Positions 14,043-26,924 of a stretch of DNA of 64,000 bases are shown piece by piece (the stretch's first letter is position 1; the number at the start of each line of letters is the position of its first letter). Position numbers and translations under genes: made by a program. Under the pieces are notes generated by a model, which was given only the letters and a program-made list of their open reading frames with translations, searched no databases and was not told the origin of the DNA. The DNA comes from Isoetes taiwanensis (Eukaryota; Streptophyta; Lycopodiopsida; Isoetales; Isoetaceae): the NCBI GenBank assembly GCA_021234155.1, contig JAJEKV010000024.1, forward strand, positions 10,948,913 to 11,012,912, in the 5' to 3' direction.

Positions 14043-14710
14043 ACGAAAAATGGGTGAAGCCATTACTGTGCAGCAATACCAAATCATCCTCAAGAATATA
14101 AACATAATCCAAAAATCTTACCTCGCTCTTTCTGAATATATACCAACATGCATTTAAACATCGGTCTTGTTTACGATATGTGCCCCTCAAGGAAGTAATT
14201 CCAAGATCTTGGAACCAAGTTCTCATTTTTGATAAGGATCAGGTAATGCTGCATAAATGGTAGGAGTCAAGAGAAACATATGGAATAAGGGCAGTTTGCA
14301 CAAACAACTCTCTGGAGGATCACGGAACCTTGATCTAAAGGCTGTTGCTTTTATTTTAAAACAGGGCGAAATCTTGGGATTCAATGATACACAAAACAGC
14401 CTAGCCGGGGCTTTTCTTTGCTTTCGAATCATAGGGTCGGGGGCTGGATTCACCTTGAAATTTGGATTAAAGCAGGGTTTTCTGAGGGTAGAGCGGGGAG
14501 TTTAGGAACCACGGATCAAGTGGAAACCGCAGGCGCTTTGGCTTGTATGGCGTTGTTGAACACTTGCTGACCCATGGCAAACACATTAGTTTTGTCTTCT
14601 CGACCTGTTGCTCTAGGTTCAAATGGCCAGAGTATATTTTTCGGTCATGGGCATATCCCGCGGTATATCTGAAGCCCACCCTAAGCGAAGGTTTAATTCT
14701 TGAGGGCAAA

Positions 14711-14830
14711 CCAAAAATCATAGATTCTAAGATAAAATAATAATCACATAAGCTCACTTTGGGTATATTGGTTAATGTAGACGCCAATTTTTTTTTTTTT
14801 GGTAGAGGCTTGAAACCCCCTATTTCATGT
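14711..14830. repeat. Direct repeat J, copy 1
   Basis: The sequence from AAAATCATAGATTCTAAG through GGGTATATTGGTTA to TTTTTGGTAGAGGCT recurs at 15258-15370 in the same order and orientation, 547 bases away. A homopolymer T run lies inside it. Confidence 0.7.
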
Positions 14831-15257
14831 TGCAGAAACCTTGGGCAATGTAGGTATAGAGTTTGTTGTGCATCAAAACCTTAAGCAAGCTTCGTATTTG
14901 ACATTTCAAAATCCTTAGAAGTCCCGATCATGGTGAGCATGGCAAGGATACTTAGAGGTTCAACATCTGATCTGGGCCATAGGATCGGCAGAATCAGAGC
15001 GATTATAGTAGTCAGGAGTGCATCCCATTTAGGCGAGAGGTGCGGAGGCTCCAACATATAATGCGAGAACATGGGATCGGCAGGATCCATGGGTTTATGG
15101 TAATCCGGGGGTGCATCATTTAGAATATGTAGCAAAATAGCGGGGGATATGTGGCAAAATAGCTTTGAGGGTTCGAGGGGAATTTGATATGGATGTAGAA
15201 TGGCCAGATCTTGAAACCATAGACCATATATCCCTACAACAATTGAATGTGTTGTTA

Positions 15258-15370
15258 TAAAAAATCATAGATTTTAAGATAAAAAATAATTACATAAGAT
15301 TGGGTATATTGGTTATGTAGTTTTGATAAGGACATAATTTTTTGGTAGAGGCTAGGAGCCTTCTTATTTT
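15258..15370. repeat. Direct repeat J, copy 2
   Basis: Partner of 14711-14830. It lies immediately upstream of repeat C copy 1 and may mark the edge of whatever was inserted between B and C in this copy. Confidence 0.7.
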
Positions 15371-15387
15371 TATGTTAAAGCGTTACC

Positions 15388-17570
15388 GATGTCACGTAAT
15401 CAAATGTCAATATATAACTTTTAAAGCGAAAGCTAACTTTTGAAGAGAATTTATGTAAAGGCTAATTCACATTAGTTTTTGTAAGGTACATGTACACTTT
15501 CAAAATTTTGTGGGCCTTCTAATAGAAGAGCCCTTGGAAAATTAAAGATCTTACCCAATCACCACATGCGTCTAGCGGGGAAAACCCTAATCAATATCAC
15601 AATGCGGCGCAATAAAGAGCGAACCACCCTACATCCTTTCATTTGCATGACCTATATGCGGCCGGGGAAATAGCGGGACAACCTTGAGAAAAACAAATAG
15701 TTTGAAAGAAAGGGCGTCGTCATTTTAGCTTTTACCTTTTAAATATTAATTTTTCCCGCAGCGTTGCATGAAATCACACCCGCGTGGCACCACGGCGGGT
15801 GGCATATTATTTATACTCAATGATGCGAGGATGGCTGCGTTGCCATCAATTTGAGTTGAAGGCAATGGCACAATCTGTAGGTGATTGGGGAGGGGCAATG
15901 AGGCAAACATTCACGGTCTTACAAAAGTACTTCTAGCACTTAAAATGGCCCCATTATTCGATTTGGTAAACTCTCCTTGTTGTTTTCTATTACTTGGAGG
16001 TACTTCTTGCAATGGTTGGACTATGATCTGGTATAGTTTTGTATGCAAAGCATTATAATAAAAGGCTGACATTGTGAGGAAGCGGCTTATTGTGAGAATG
16101 ACTTGATGGATTCTCATAATAGAATTTATATGCAAGAGTAAAGCTTTATGAAAGGATGGGTCAAGCGAAGAATGACATCTTGTCGACACGCATGCGTGGC
16201 GGTGATCACTTGCTTTCAGGATGGTATTGTCGTGGATCGATGTTCTTGCATGTCATGTTTTAGCTGGCGTTAATGCGTGGGGCTACGCGAGATTGGTGAG
16301 GAAGGGTGTAAAGGCGGTTGGTGGTGGGGCAACCGCCGGAATCGGTGGAGGCGGATGAATCTTATTCTTTCTCTAATCCGTTTTTAAGTGAGGATTCGGC
16401 GTGAGAGGAGGATCATACCGGATGTAGAGAGTCTAGGGCAAAAGCACATGGCAATAGTGCGTTCTGCCATGGCAAAATTTATTTAGAAATGAATGCTTTG
16501 CTCATTCGTTATCTATCAATGTCCGACATTATACTAGCAAGATCTGGGCAGCTGTTAATGTGAGCTAGGGGAAGGAACAATCTTGGTATTGCAATTTCTA
16601 TGTGGGAGGACAATGGAAAGGTAAAGGATTGGTGACAAAGGCTTTTGGATGTGTTAAGCAATTGGAGGTTTTCTTGCATCATGCCATAGCCTATATATAT
16701 AGTGTTCAATTTGTGAAGGATTACCTCGAAGGCAGGAGGTTGTTTGAGTTGTGGGTTGTCTTGATCACGATCCATTGCTTGATGGGTGCCTGCCATGACC
16801 CTAGGCAAAAGAGGAGAGTATAGTGAGTGAGACATTATAAGTACTTAGAGTTTGATTGAAGTGACCTTTGCATGTGAGACTATAATTGGCGGTTAGGGGG
16901 CTTTCGGGATTGTTGTTGGGTATACAATTCATTACAATAAATTAATTGGTGGAAGTAGCCATGAGTATATGATTTGATGAAAGGGACCTACATGTACACA
17001 AATTTTGGTACATAGGATGAAAGAAATCGGAAATAGGAAAGAAGATACCCTTTGCTAAGAAAATAGATATGTACAAAAGCATGTGAGAAAATCCATGCAA
17101 TTCCAACTTCCTCATGACACTTATTGTAAAAAGCGAGCCGAGAAGGGACCCGGGATTGCTTTGCATGGAAGCAATGGCTTGTGAGACCAGCCTCTGGGGT
17201 GTCTTGCATTTTGCCCGCGAAGACTTATTTGAAAAATAGCCCGGCTTGATGCTTTTATGCCCCTGCATCCACAGGCACAAATTGCAATGATTGGCTTCCA
17301 TAAGATATATTCTCTAATGCATTTTGTGAATATTCTCTCTCCTTCGGTTTATGAGTCCACACTTTTCGTGCATTAAATAAAAACTCAAAGGGCAACCATA
17401 TCACGCTTACACTAAGCAAAGATTTATTATTATTTTTTTTTTGCAAAGAAAGGCAATGTAAAATAATGTATTAATTGTTAAAATTTAGAATTAAAATTAA
17501 AAAACATTGACAAGTTCATAGATACCATTAAATACAACACGGATCCCAATACTTGGCCTTGAAATTTTCC
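15388..17570 (+). repeat. Repeat C-E, copy 1 (uninterrupted)
   Basis: This is the only continuous copy of the C-E block. Its first 1.28 kb aligns with 21605-22830 and the rest with 46763-47675, so it represents the empty site for the retrotransposon lying between those two intervals. A third, partial copy of the E part is at 31365-32075. Shared strings include CAATATATAACTTT at the start, GATTGCTTTGCATGGAA in the E part, and AATACAACACGGATCCC at the end. Several frames of 60-119 codons exist on the minus strand but none is conserved in the other copies. Function is not recognised. Three copies in different contexts suggest a dispersed, formerly mobile sequence. Strand is nominal. Confidence 0.75.
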
Positions 17571-17659
17571 TTTTTAAAGGTTGGCTCGGACTTGCAGAGT
17601 GCCATACGAGGATGGAATACACACTAAAACACGTAAACTTAGCTGATGTATTCGGAATA

Positions 17660-19283
17660 TAAGCCCTGTATTCTCGAATACAAATTGACACCATTAGTAT
17701 GTTTGCTAATGTGTTTTGCTCTTATCGCAGTGTTTGGAGATGGCAAATGAAATCTTTAACGAACTACCCCCACCTTTTGTCACCATCAGGCTCCTCGAGG
17801 GTTAAGAAAGGCCTTGTCGACGCAACTTTTCTGAGAGGCTCAAACTTGTAACACTCAGCTAGCTACGAATCGCTACTTGCTCTAGAAGACACTCCAAGTC
17901 GATTACAAATAGCTTCACACCATTCCAAGCTATAAGGGTCCATCTCATCTTGCCTACCCACCCCTTACTTTTTAGCTTATACCGCGATTGCACAATATGC
18001 TTCCACCAGCATTTGTTGGATCCCAGATATGGAGCAACAAGCTACTGATTTTTGAGGGGTTTCCTCACGCTACAAGTACACACCACCGCGAGACTGCTGC
18101 CAATCTGGGAAGAGTGTGGATCCTCCCACAACTTTTCCTTTCCACGACTTCATCTGAGGATGAGAGTTGAGAATGGCCCACCACTTTAGGGCAGTGGACA
18201 TCCGGCAACACCCTTATCAAAGTCTTTTGCAGCTTTAAGTGCACTACATCCTACAATCCCTCACCTTCTTTCAACATTTTATACATGCGCGGGAACAACT
18301 TAGGTGTGGACTTTTTCATCTACAAGTACACACCTCAGTTGAAGAAGAGGTCACCCCTAGAGTGGAACTTTCAGAGTGAGGATGGGGATCCCAACTAGCG
18401 GCACAAGGCGAGGCCCCAGCCAGCGGCCTTGACATTACATGTTCTCCGACCCGATCTTCAAGAAGTTTAGGTGGATCATACCATGGGGCATATAAATACG
18501 TGAGAAGAAAAATCTCATGGAATGAGCAAAAATAAAGGAAAATCTTGAAAATTAAGTCTTTTAGCTGGTGCTTGGGTAATTTTAACGCTATGGCTGAACT
18601 AAGTGCTATCATAGACAACTACAATTCTATGACTTTGGCAGCCCAAGACACCTACCCTAGCCTATAGGTGTAGAACCAGCCTACACAGAACAACACCCTC
18701 TGCACTGCATAAATGGTAAAGTGCACATTTAGAAATGCTTTATACTTGTACACGTTTAGGAGGGTGCTCAAGAATGTCAAGAATACACAAGAGAATGGAT
18801 AGAACCGAGACTGCGATAGAGCATGGTATTATTCCAACAAAGTTCATAGCAATGTATGCCTTAGTTGCTCGATCTTGGATGGATAGATATTTAAGGAGAC
18901 ATGTGAAAAGTTGCTTGGTATGGGGAGTATCATTTGGTACGACAATACCAAGAAAGACATGCTCATAGATACAAAGAGTCATGTAATTAGGTCTACATTT
19001 TATTCTTATGTGCGCCTGTGAACCTACTGGAAAAATGAATTTGGTCTAGTCAAAATTCACGGAAACTTAGAATGTCCATTTTGCTCCGTGCAAGAATTAA
19101 AGGCAAAAGAAATGGCAAAAGGCTGAGATGGAAAGAAGTAAGTACAACTACGAAGTGAGCAGCTTAGCGTGAGAGAGAAGGGAAGCTTGCTAAGCACGGG
19201 AAGAAAGCTCTTGAAGGCAGCCCTAGGGTACATATGCATTGTGCTCGATGGCATGGATGGAAAAAGACTACTCTACCTCACTT
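17660..19283 (+). repeat. Repeat A, copy 2
   Basis: Direct-orientation paralogue of 3652-5363, running straight into repeat B without the CACTA element seen in copy 1. It therefore gives the empty-site sequence: a T-run followed by GAACATTCC at about 19280-19297. Compared with copy 1 there are many small indels, for example an extra CGC triplet at about 17726. Confidence 0.75.
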
Positions 19284-21490
19284 TTTGAACATTCCTAAAG
19301 ATGTGCGAGGAGGAATGCTTTATCAAAGGTCCACCTTGTTGGTGCTATGGTCTTTAAGGGAAGTTTGAGGCCAAAGTCTTCTTGACCTATCCTAGACCCA
19401 AACCTCACTATTTAGGTTCTTAGCAGTGCTTTGTGTGAGGCAAGAGCATCTACCTCGGTTCTCTCTACTTGCAGCTTGATAACACTTCTGAGGAGAACAA
19501 CAAGAACCAAACTGCTTTTTGCCTCTTTTGTGCTTTATGCTTTAGTGGAGCTGGGGATCTTCAAAAGGTAAAGTTTGGGATTCCTACTTGTAGGGCACTC
19601 ATGATCAAATAGACCAAATGTTACGTGATTTTTACTGTGAGTCTAAGGAGGAAGAAGGCTTTTTGTCTTCCTAAACTGTAGTTGAATCCTGAAATCTTAC
19701 ATTACACCCAGGTTAGGCTCCTCCAAAGAGGCTACTTGGACTTTAAGAGAATTTGTTTTCTCTCTACAATCCAGAGAGCAAGATGTGAACAGTTAAATGA
19801 TCTTACTTTTCAACATCATATCAAGTTTTTCATTGAAGAATGGAGAGCCTTTTACAGGAAAAAAGTACACATAGGACTAAAGTCAAGCTGAGGGGATTTG
19901 CGGCTTCCTCAAATATGTTTGGAATATTTCTCGATTGAGCGTCGAGAGGCAACTACCTGCGAAAATTCCAAAAAGAGATCAACTTAGAAGAAAAAGTACC
20001 CCAACTTCATCCTTGGATGCTATTCAAGATGGTATTTCTCTTTGGGCTTCAAGTACTTCCTTGAGGAAGAAGATCAGGACTTAGTGGAGAGGGTGGAAGA
20101 ATTCTTTCTTGGGCCAGAGAAGCTGTTCTTGAAAACCTAACTCAAAGGCGATTCTTGAGGAACCTTTTGTGTGGCCTAAAGGCATTCTCGATCAGAAAAC
20201 AGGCGAGGTCCAAGGCTGTCTTTGAAGTTGTACTTCGATGTGAAGATGAGAACAGTCATGTATATCTTGGACCACTTGGTATAAGAATAGATGCTGCCGG
20301 TAATATCCACGGAGATTACCAAGGGTGTACTTCGACCTGGCGGGGAAGATGACAAAGGTGAGCCTTTGGATAGCAAAAGTAATTGATACGGTCAAAAGAA
20401 GGCAGTCACAAGGCTTTCAAGATTCATTGAAAGCTATACCGTTCAAAATGCCTTTGAAGGAGGTCGTTTCAGAAATGAGATCGAAAGGGAAAAGAAGTCG
20501 AGAGGAAATGTAGGTTGGGGATAAGGTTGAACCTAGCTGGAAGTAACCATTTTTGTGTGTTATGATTTCAAGTTAAAAGCTGGAAACTGTCGTCTCATTC
20601 GGAGAAGGCGATCAACTTATCAAAAGGCTTGTAATTATGGGGAAGAAATGAGTGGGTTTGAAGGGTTGATAGTGGCCGGTGAGATATGGAGTGCTTCCAC
20701 AAGTGTGAGTGAGAGAAGTGAAGGAGATGAAGAAGGCGTGTAGAAGAGATGATATGCGGATCTTTCCTTCATTACTCCACCAGCACTTTGGTTGCCATGA
20801 TAGGTGGGGTGCTTCAAAAGAAGTACACCTCCATATGCTTTGTGATGTTTGCCTTTGCCTTTAGGTATTGCAAGCAAGAGTATATTACGGAATACACTTT
20901 TGCCTCATTAGATAGACTTAAGGTATATTCTACAGAATACACTTAAGTTATGGGAATTTTGTGTGTAATCATGGAGATTTTATCTCCAACATTTGGGAAT
21001 ATCACAGTTTTTATCACATACTTTATTTTAATTGTTTTAAAGACTTGTACTTCCTCAATTTTAGGGTTCTCTCAAAACATTTGTCAAAGGAATTTGGTTG
21101 TAACAATAAGTCTTTGGAAGTAATTTTTCCTTTTAAAGAAATTGCTATTTTGGGGGTCGAAACATCATTTTATGTCTTAAATTACTTTCTTTGACCCTTT
21201 TTTTATTAAAAGGGAATCTTTGAGGAACTCTATTCCTTTGCTCGTTTCAATGTTATTCTCCGTTTAATAAGTAATCTTGTTCCCAAGCTTAGTCATTTCT
21301 GAGACCTTGATTTTCTAATTTAAAAATAAAATCCTTGAAATCTTCTGATTACTTAATATACTACAAAGCGTAAATAATACTAAGAAAGTTCTTGCCAGGC
21401 AACCCTTTGTGTAAAGCTGCTCTTGCAATTCTATTAGTTTTGAAATCTATGCCAAAAGGCTGTTTTGCTTCAAATATACCCGTGGCAGGT
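19284..21490 (+). repeat. Repeat B, copy 2
   Basis: Direct-orientation paralogue of 8015-10235. Frames around 20155-20520 look protein-like in places (for example VYLGPLGIRIDAAGN, then a lysine-rich stretch near 20360-20510) but are interrupted, and no family is recognised. The final 550 bases are AT-rich with many T-runs in both copies. About 110 bases separate it from repeat C copy 2. Confidence 0.72.
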
Positions 21491-21604
21491 GAGGTTTAAG
21501 GCAAAATTCTACAACTGCTTGGCAAAATGCGAGGAAAACTTCTTTAGGCAGCTTAATACCTTGGAATTTTTCCTCTTGCATGAAGCTATATTGCGATATG
21601 TAAT

Positions 21605-22830
21605 AGAGGTAATGATTACGTAGTCGGATGTCAATATATAACTTTAAAGCCAAAAGTCTAACATGAAGAATTTATGTAGGCCCTGAATTCACGATGAGTT
21701 TTAAGTAAATGAAATTAACACACTTAAAATTTTGTGGGCCTTCTAATATGACTGGGGAGAAAACCAAAGTCTGCGAAATCACCTGCATCGTTTCTGAAGA
21801 GCCTAATCAGTATCACAATAGAAATTTGCAATGTAAACCACCTACATCCTTTCATTGCATGACCTATATGCGGCTTGAGAGAATAGTGGTTAACCTTGAA
21901 AAACAAATAGTTTTAAAGAAAGGGCGTCGTCATTTAGCTTTGCTAATTTTCCGCCTTGCATGAGAAATCACACCGTGGCGTGGTAACATGTATACTTAAT
22001 GATGCCACATGTTTCGTTGCTAAATCAATTTGAGTTGAAGGCAATGGCACAATCTCGTCGGTGATTGGGAGGAGGAGAGGAGACAAACATCAAGTCTTCA
22101 AAAGTACTTTTCGCACCAAAATGACTTACGTATTCTTTGATAAGCTGCCCATTCGTTTTCTATTAGGGAGGTACTTCATAATGGATTTGGAACTATGATC
22201 ACGGTATAGTATTGTACAAATGATATAAGCATGTAGTGAAAGCTTATTGTGTGAGGCGGCTTGATGGGTTCTGCATATAGGAATTTGTATGCAAAAGGTA
22301 GAAGCTTTATGAAAAGGTGATTAGCGAAGGAGAATGACATACGTAGGCACGCATGGCGTGGCTGGTGATCACTTGCTAGGATGGTAGTATGGGTCGATGT
22401 TCTTCGTGCTCCTTGTTGCTTTAAGCATTATACGTGAGGCTCTGAGGTGGTGAGAAGGGTGTAAGAGCGGATTTGTTGAGGTGAGGCGGCAGCTGAGTGG
22501 GGTGGAGGCTTTGGGTGAACAACGTTCTTTCTAATCTCGTTTTTCTGTGGGGATTCGTGATGAGAGGAGGATCATGCCGGGATGTAGAGCCTTTAGGGCC
22601 AAAACTGTGGCAATAATTCCATTACGCCATGTAGAGTTATTTGAAATGAATCACTTTGCTCTGAAATTGCGTTATCTATCAATGTCGGTATACTGAGATC
22701 ACGGGCAATTTGATGTGTGAAGGCTGAGGGAAGACAATCTTGTGCAATTTCTATGTTGGAGGACAAGCTAGGAAGGTAAAGGATTGGGTGACAAGGAATG
22801 TTTGGTTGTGTTAAGCAGTTGGGTTCCTTG
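21605..22830 (+). repeat. Repeat C, copy 2, left part (cut by retrotransposon)
   Basis: It aligns with 15388-16675 and stops abruptly at CCTTG (22826-22830), where the LTR begins. The missing continuation is found 23.9 kb away at 46763. The left part of a split target is the simplest reading. Confidence 0.78.
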
Positions 22831-24512
22831 TGTGGCGGCTCCACGAATCTATCACGATCCTGTGTGCCATCCTTGGAAATCCCCTTTCATAGCACTCCAT
22901 CACCACGAAAAGGCCCCTCCGTCTAGCTTCGGACCATCTAGAATAGCTCCGGATAGCCGGTGAAGGACGAGTGTCATTAAACACGCCTTCAATGGGAATC
23001 CTATATGGCTGAGGCCAGCGCATACATGTTAGCAACCAATAACATATAATAGCCAAGCATACCCCGAGAATTTTGAGAGACTCCATATCAACCACATAAT
23101 AATACTATATTTACCCACTGATAAGCTCTACGGGCTTTCATTTCGAGAAATCAGCTAGGCCACAAGACAACAACGAGGCGGAATTTATGGCAATGGCATT
23201 GGTGGCTTAAGACAATGGCTAGGGTTGACACTCATTCACTTCCCTCCTGTGCACACTTTGAGATAAAAGGCTGGTCGGGCGGCTCTGGAATGAGCTATGG
23301 CCTTAGCGTTGCGCCAATCTCATTGGAATCTTATGGGCTACTTTCGACTTCGCATCACGGTTACTTGGTGAGGCAGGTGCAGGGATGAATCCCCCTCACA
23401 GGATCACCATGGCTACATGGGTGTGCTAGAGAGTAGTGCCTACCATTGGCAACCCCACTACACAAGTACCCGACTTTAACCCCAAAAACCACGAGGTGGG
23501 ATCACCCACAGCGGGTCTCCTTTTGTCGAGTGTCAATCAGCGATCACAGCACCCGAGGAGGTGTGGGTCCCATACGCAGGCACGCACGCGGTGGCCCAGG
23601 CCATAAGACTAGCACCTTGTAGAAGCCCGGTACCGGTCGGCAAAGGGCTCCACCCGTTTCACCATTAGTTCTTAAAGAGTACAAGTCCTCCACTTAGCTC
23701 CCACGGCTAGGTAGGCACTTATTACTTGCAGGCGCATTTAATAGGATCTAAGGATTCTAGCTGAGGCATCTTCTAAACTACTAGCTTCGGGTCTCTACCA
23801 CTCATAACCTCCCAATTCATCTGGAGGGCAGAAAAGAACATTCCATCCCTGAAAGTAACATCATCTAGCATTCATATAATTCAAGAGAGCAAAAGAATTG
23901 AATTTAACCATTCATCTAAGCAAGAAGGGTTAGAATTCAATCAAAGACTCTTATCTACAGAAATTATCGACTAGAATCATAACTTAAATTTAAATCTACT
24001 AGCAGGTATCTTGAAACAGGTTATCCATCATTCTTATTATGTTGGCTAACTAGAAGCTGAGATTGAGGCTGGGTCAGGGTGCGACTTGGGCAACAAGATA
24101 AGCTATAATTAATTCACCAAGTGATTTTGGGGGTAGCCTAACTTGAGGCTAGTTTGGTAACTATCCTGGCCCTTTTCGAGTAGATTAGGTGGCCCTCTAT
24201 ACTGCGACAACTCCCACGGCTGGTCAGCTTAGTCAAAGTATATAACTACCCTTATTCTTGATCAGTATCTCTCACTTTAGGAGGTTTGCACTGCTTGGTC
24301 AACCCTGTATAGTCAACCATATGACACTTTGTGTTCCATGTTTCCCTTAACTTGATGGATTTAGTAACTACTAGCTAATATATAACTTCCTAACGAGCTA
24401 CTTACGTTTAAGTGATAAAATATACTAGCCTTATCGTGGCGTGTCACGGTATCGCATTAATATTATACCGATTATTTGCTCGTGTGTATAGCGTACAAAT
24501 AGTGGGCGTACA
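22831..24512 (-). repeat. 3' LTR of the chromovirus
   Basis: It aligns along its length with 45094-46762 and, reverse-complemented, with 57270-59105. Read in sense the LTR begins TGTNNGC at 24512 (TGTGACG in the other copies) and ends in CA at 22831. A polypurine tract directly precedes it in sense. The plus-strand ORFs inside, and those in the other LTRs, are shadows without coding meaning. Confidence 0.88.
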
Positions 24513-24527
24513 TTCTCCCCCTTAGAA
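24513..24527 (-). other. Polypurine tract of the chromovirus
   Basis: Read on the minus strand the sequence is TTCTAAGGGGGAGAA, immediately followed by the LTR start TGT. This is the plus-strand priming site used in reverse transcription. Its place next to the LTR fixes the LTR boundary and the element's orientation. Confidence 0.88.
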
Positions 24528-25099
24528 TAATCTTTGTCCTGCGGCATTAGTATAGAAAATAAGTGGAACTGGGGAGAGTGAAGGAGAAAATAGAGTAATA
24601 ATTAGAGTCATTGACTTAAATATTATCGACAGAGTGTAGGTCATAGGAAGTTCATTTCCACAATAAAGAGAATTATAAGAAATAAAACACGAGTTCTGAA
24701 GTAGTAGCCTTATCACGGATAACGGATAAGACAAGCCATAACGAGGGTCCACGGTGGACCATAGCGGATGTAACAAAACAAGGAAGGAAGGCGAAAGTCC
24801 CATAAAAAGAGCAGCTTCGCTTAGCGACCTGCGGCATCCCGGAAGAGCCTAACGACTGCGGGTCGAAGTTCCCAATAGAGTAATGAGAAGTAAATAAAGG
24901 AGTATATCTAGGTGGCATTAATGCGGTGAAAACCTACATGCCTAGAATTTTGTGAGGGTTGATGCGGCGTAAGGAATAGTTTGTATTCCCATGATAGTAG
25001 GACCAATCGCATCCTGTATGTCTAACATGCGGCTGGAGCAGGTTAGGCGATTCTGAGGAATCGAGGGACTCTTAACTACGGGTGGTGTGGAGTTCCATA

Positions 25100-26176
25100 G
25101 CATAATAGCGAATGGGTGTAACCCCAGCTTGCTTTAAATAAAGAGTGAGTAAATACATCGAAGGTCTTTTTCAGAACCCATGTTGCATCCTCCGCAGTAA
25201 AGTATTTCCGCCAACTTGAAATTGTGGAATTTAGGTCTTCTCGTCTCCTTGTAAGACTTGTCAAGTGCCTGGAATGATTTCCATTTTGATGCTGTCATTT
25301 CAAGGAGGGTTCTTGTGTCGAGGACTTCATCAGGATTACTGGGTATGCTTCTTTAAAGGCTTCGTGAAGAGACCTTATGAACCTTAAGATGGCCGGGTAG
25401 GTTGACTCATAGCTTGAGAGCCTACTCGTTTGACTATATCAAAGGACACATACATGTGATGCGAGAGTTTCTTGATTGCCAATTTTGAGTTTAGCTTGTA
25501 GCCTTTATCTTAAGCCAAGCGGCTTCGCCAACTTGGAATTCACGTGGCGTCTGTGTCTATCTGCTAAACTCTTTTGTCATTGCGGGCATTAATAAATATC
25601 CACGAACCCTCACTCCGAGAGATTGCATATCCGCGAAGCGGAGTTGAATACTTCCCACCTTAGGCCCCGGATTTATGCGAGGTATGCAGGTAGGCATTGG
25701 TAGCCATAGGTAATCATAAAGGGAGACATTAAATTGTGGACTCTTGCGGGTACTATTATGTAGAGTTCAACCAAATGAAGATAATCGTACTTTACAGTGT
25801 ACGCTTGTTCCGGTATTAATTGCGTAGCGCCTTATCTTCTATGATGCGATTGAAATGGATTGCGATACGTACATTATTACGAGGGGTGGTAGAGGCGTAC
25901 TTAACCGCGCATGAAACCCGTGCGGCGTATGGTGTGGAAGAAATCGTCAAAGGCGGCAAACTTGGGATCTGGGTGAAATGGTTATGCGTGGCATACCATG
26001 AAGACGGAGAGATCTCTTTGGCAAGCAGTCTTTGCATCCGGGCTGATATCGATGGTTTGACATGGCAGAAATGAGCCATCTTGAATAACTTGTCCATTTT
26101 CCAGTAGCGCATCATATCAGGGGTTTTTGATTTTTGTATTTCTTTTGTGGACTTGCGTAAATTAAATTGCATTTAC
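25100..26176 (-). pseudogene. Distal pol: integrase core, C-terminal domain and chromodomain-like end
   Basis: Read on the minus strand in shifting frames, this holds the second half of a gypsy integrase. KMAHFCHVK (about 26,060-26,100) and a KEI..LHGMP stretch (about 25,990-26,030) match the start of the catalytic core, and RIIEDKALR near 25,820-25,860 matches its conserved C-terminal helix. The C-terminal module follows: ALKL/VNLPGHLKVHKV-type residues near 25,380-25,430 (LPGHLKVHKV is clear), then DEVLDTRTLL and ASKWKSFQALDK near 25,260-25,340. The last recognisable piece, NSTISSWRKYF then EDATWV (about 25,170-25,230), resembles the end of a chromodomain. At least four frame changes separate these pieces. 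The first half of integrase is at 40,824-41,060. In life it would insert the cDNA into chromatin, and the chromodomain would steer target choice. Confidence 0.82.
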
Positions 26177-26924
26177 CATGAGCCTTTTTTTAGATCGTAT
26201 TCATATATGCAAATTAATTGTAATTTGCCAAGCTAGAGTGACACCAAAGTGAAGACCATGGAGGCGAAAATACTTTGTGAGATGATGAAAATTGCATAAT
26301 TTTTTGACCAATGGAACGAGGAAATTATGGACGCATGACTAGGTCCACGAGAAAATTACGATTTATTCACTAAAACTTAAGGGACCAATCCATGTTTTCC
26401 ACATATTTAATAAGTTGTGGTTCCATAATAAATTTCATTATATCTAGTTGGATGTTAATCAGCACTTCACTTGCCTTTGTCATCCTCATGGCAAATTACT
26501 CATAAAGGCATGAACTTCTGAGAGAAAATCATCATTGTAAAAAGCCTTTTGGATGATGAGATGGTGGATTGAGAACTGCATAGTAAAACATTTGAGAGCA
26601 CCATGGTACTCAAGGTTTAATGAAGAGGTAAGAATTAGGTGAACTTCAAGAGACCTTTTGGTTGATCCATTTCTATCGGTATCTCTTGATATTTCTCTCA
26701 ATTCCTGGCTGTATCTCCTTCCAAGTATGGCCATGGATATCCACTTTCATTTTGATACATCCGCGGCTTTGTTGATACATCAAACATGATGTCGGTCGGT
26801 GAGAAATGATAAAGTTACGCGACATTGTATTAAACATCGGCGGAACAAAATAGCGCTAGATTTGCTCATACATTGTCGAAGAATGCGGCCCCGTGGTTTT
26901 AACTTTAATGACTAAAACGCGCCG

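Larger units (their letters stand above)
10236..15387. other. Interval between repeats B and C in copy 1; unassigned
   Basis: In the second copy, B and C are only about 110 bases apart, whereas here 5.1 kb lies between them. The interval is therefore an insertion or a compound of insertions in copy 1, or a deletion in copy 2. It contains two pairs of direct repeats, listed separately, and no recognisable gene. ORFs at 12124-12661 and 14223-14787 overlap on both strands and show no motif, so they are not called. Confidence 0.5.

Noticed and set aside
3652-21490. A-B copies as the two LTRs of a giant retrotransposon
   Set aside because: Repeat C-E follows A-B in both copies, so the repeated unit is larger than an LTR. 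No primer site or polypurine tract was seen inside the B or A edges.
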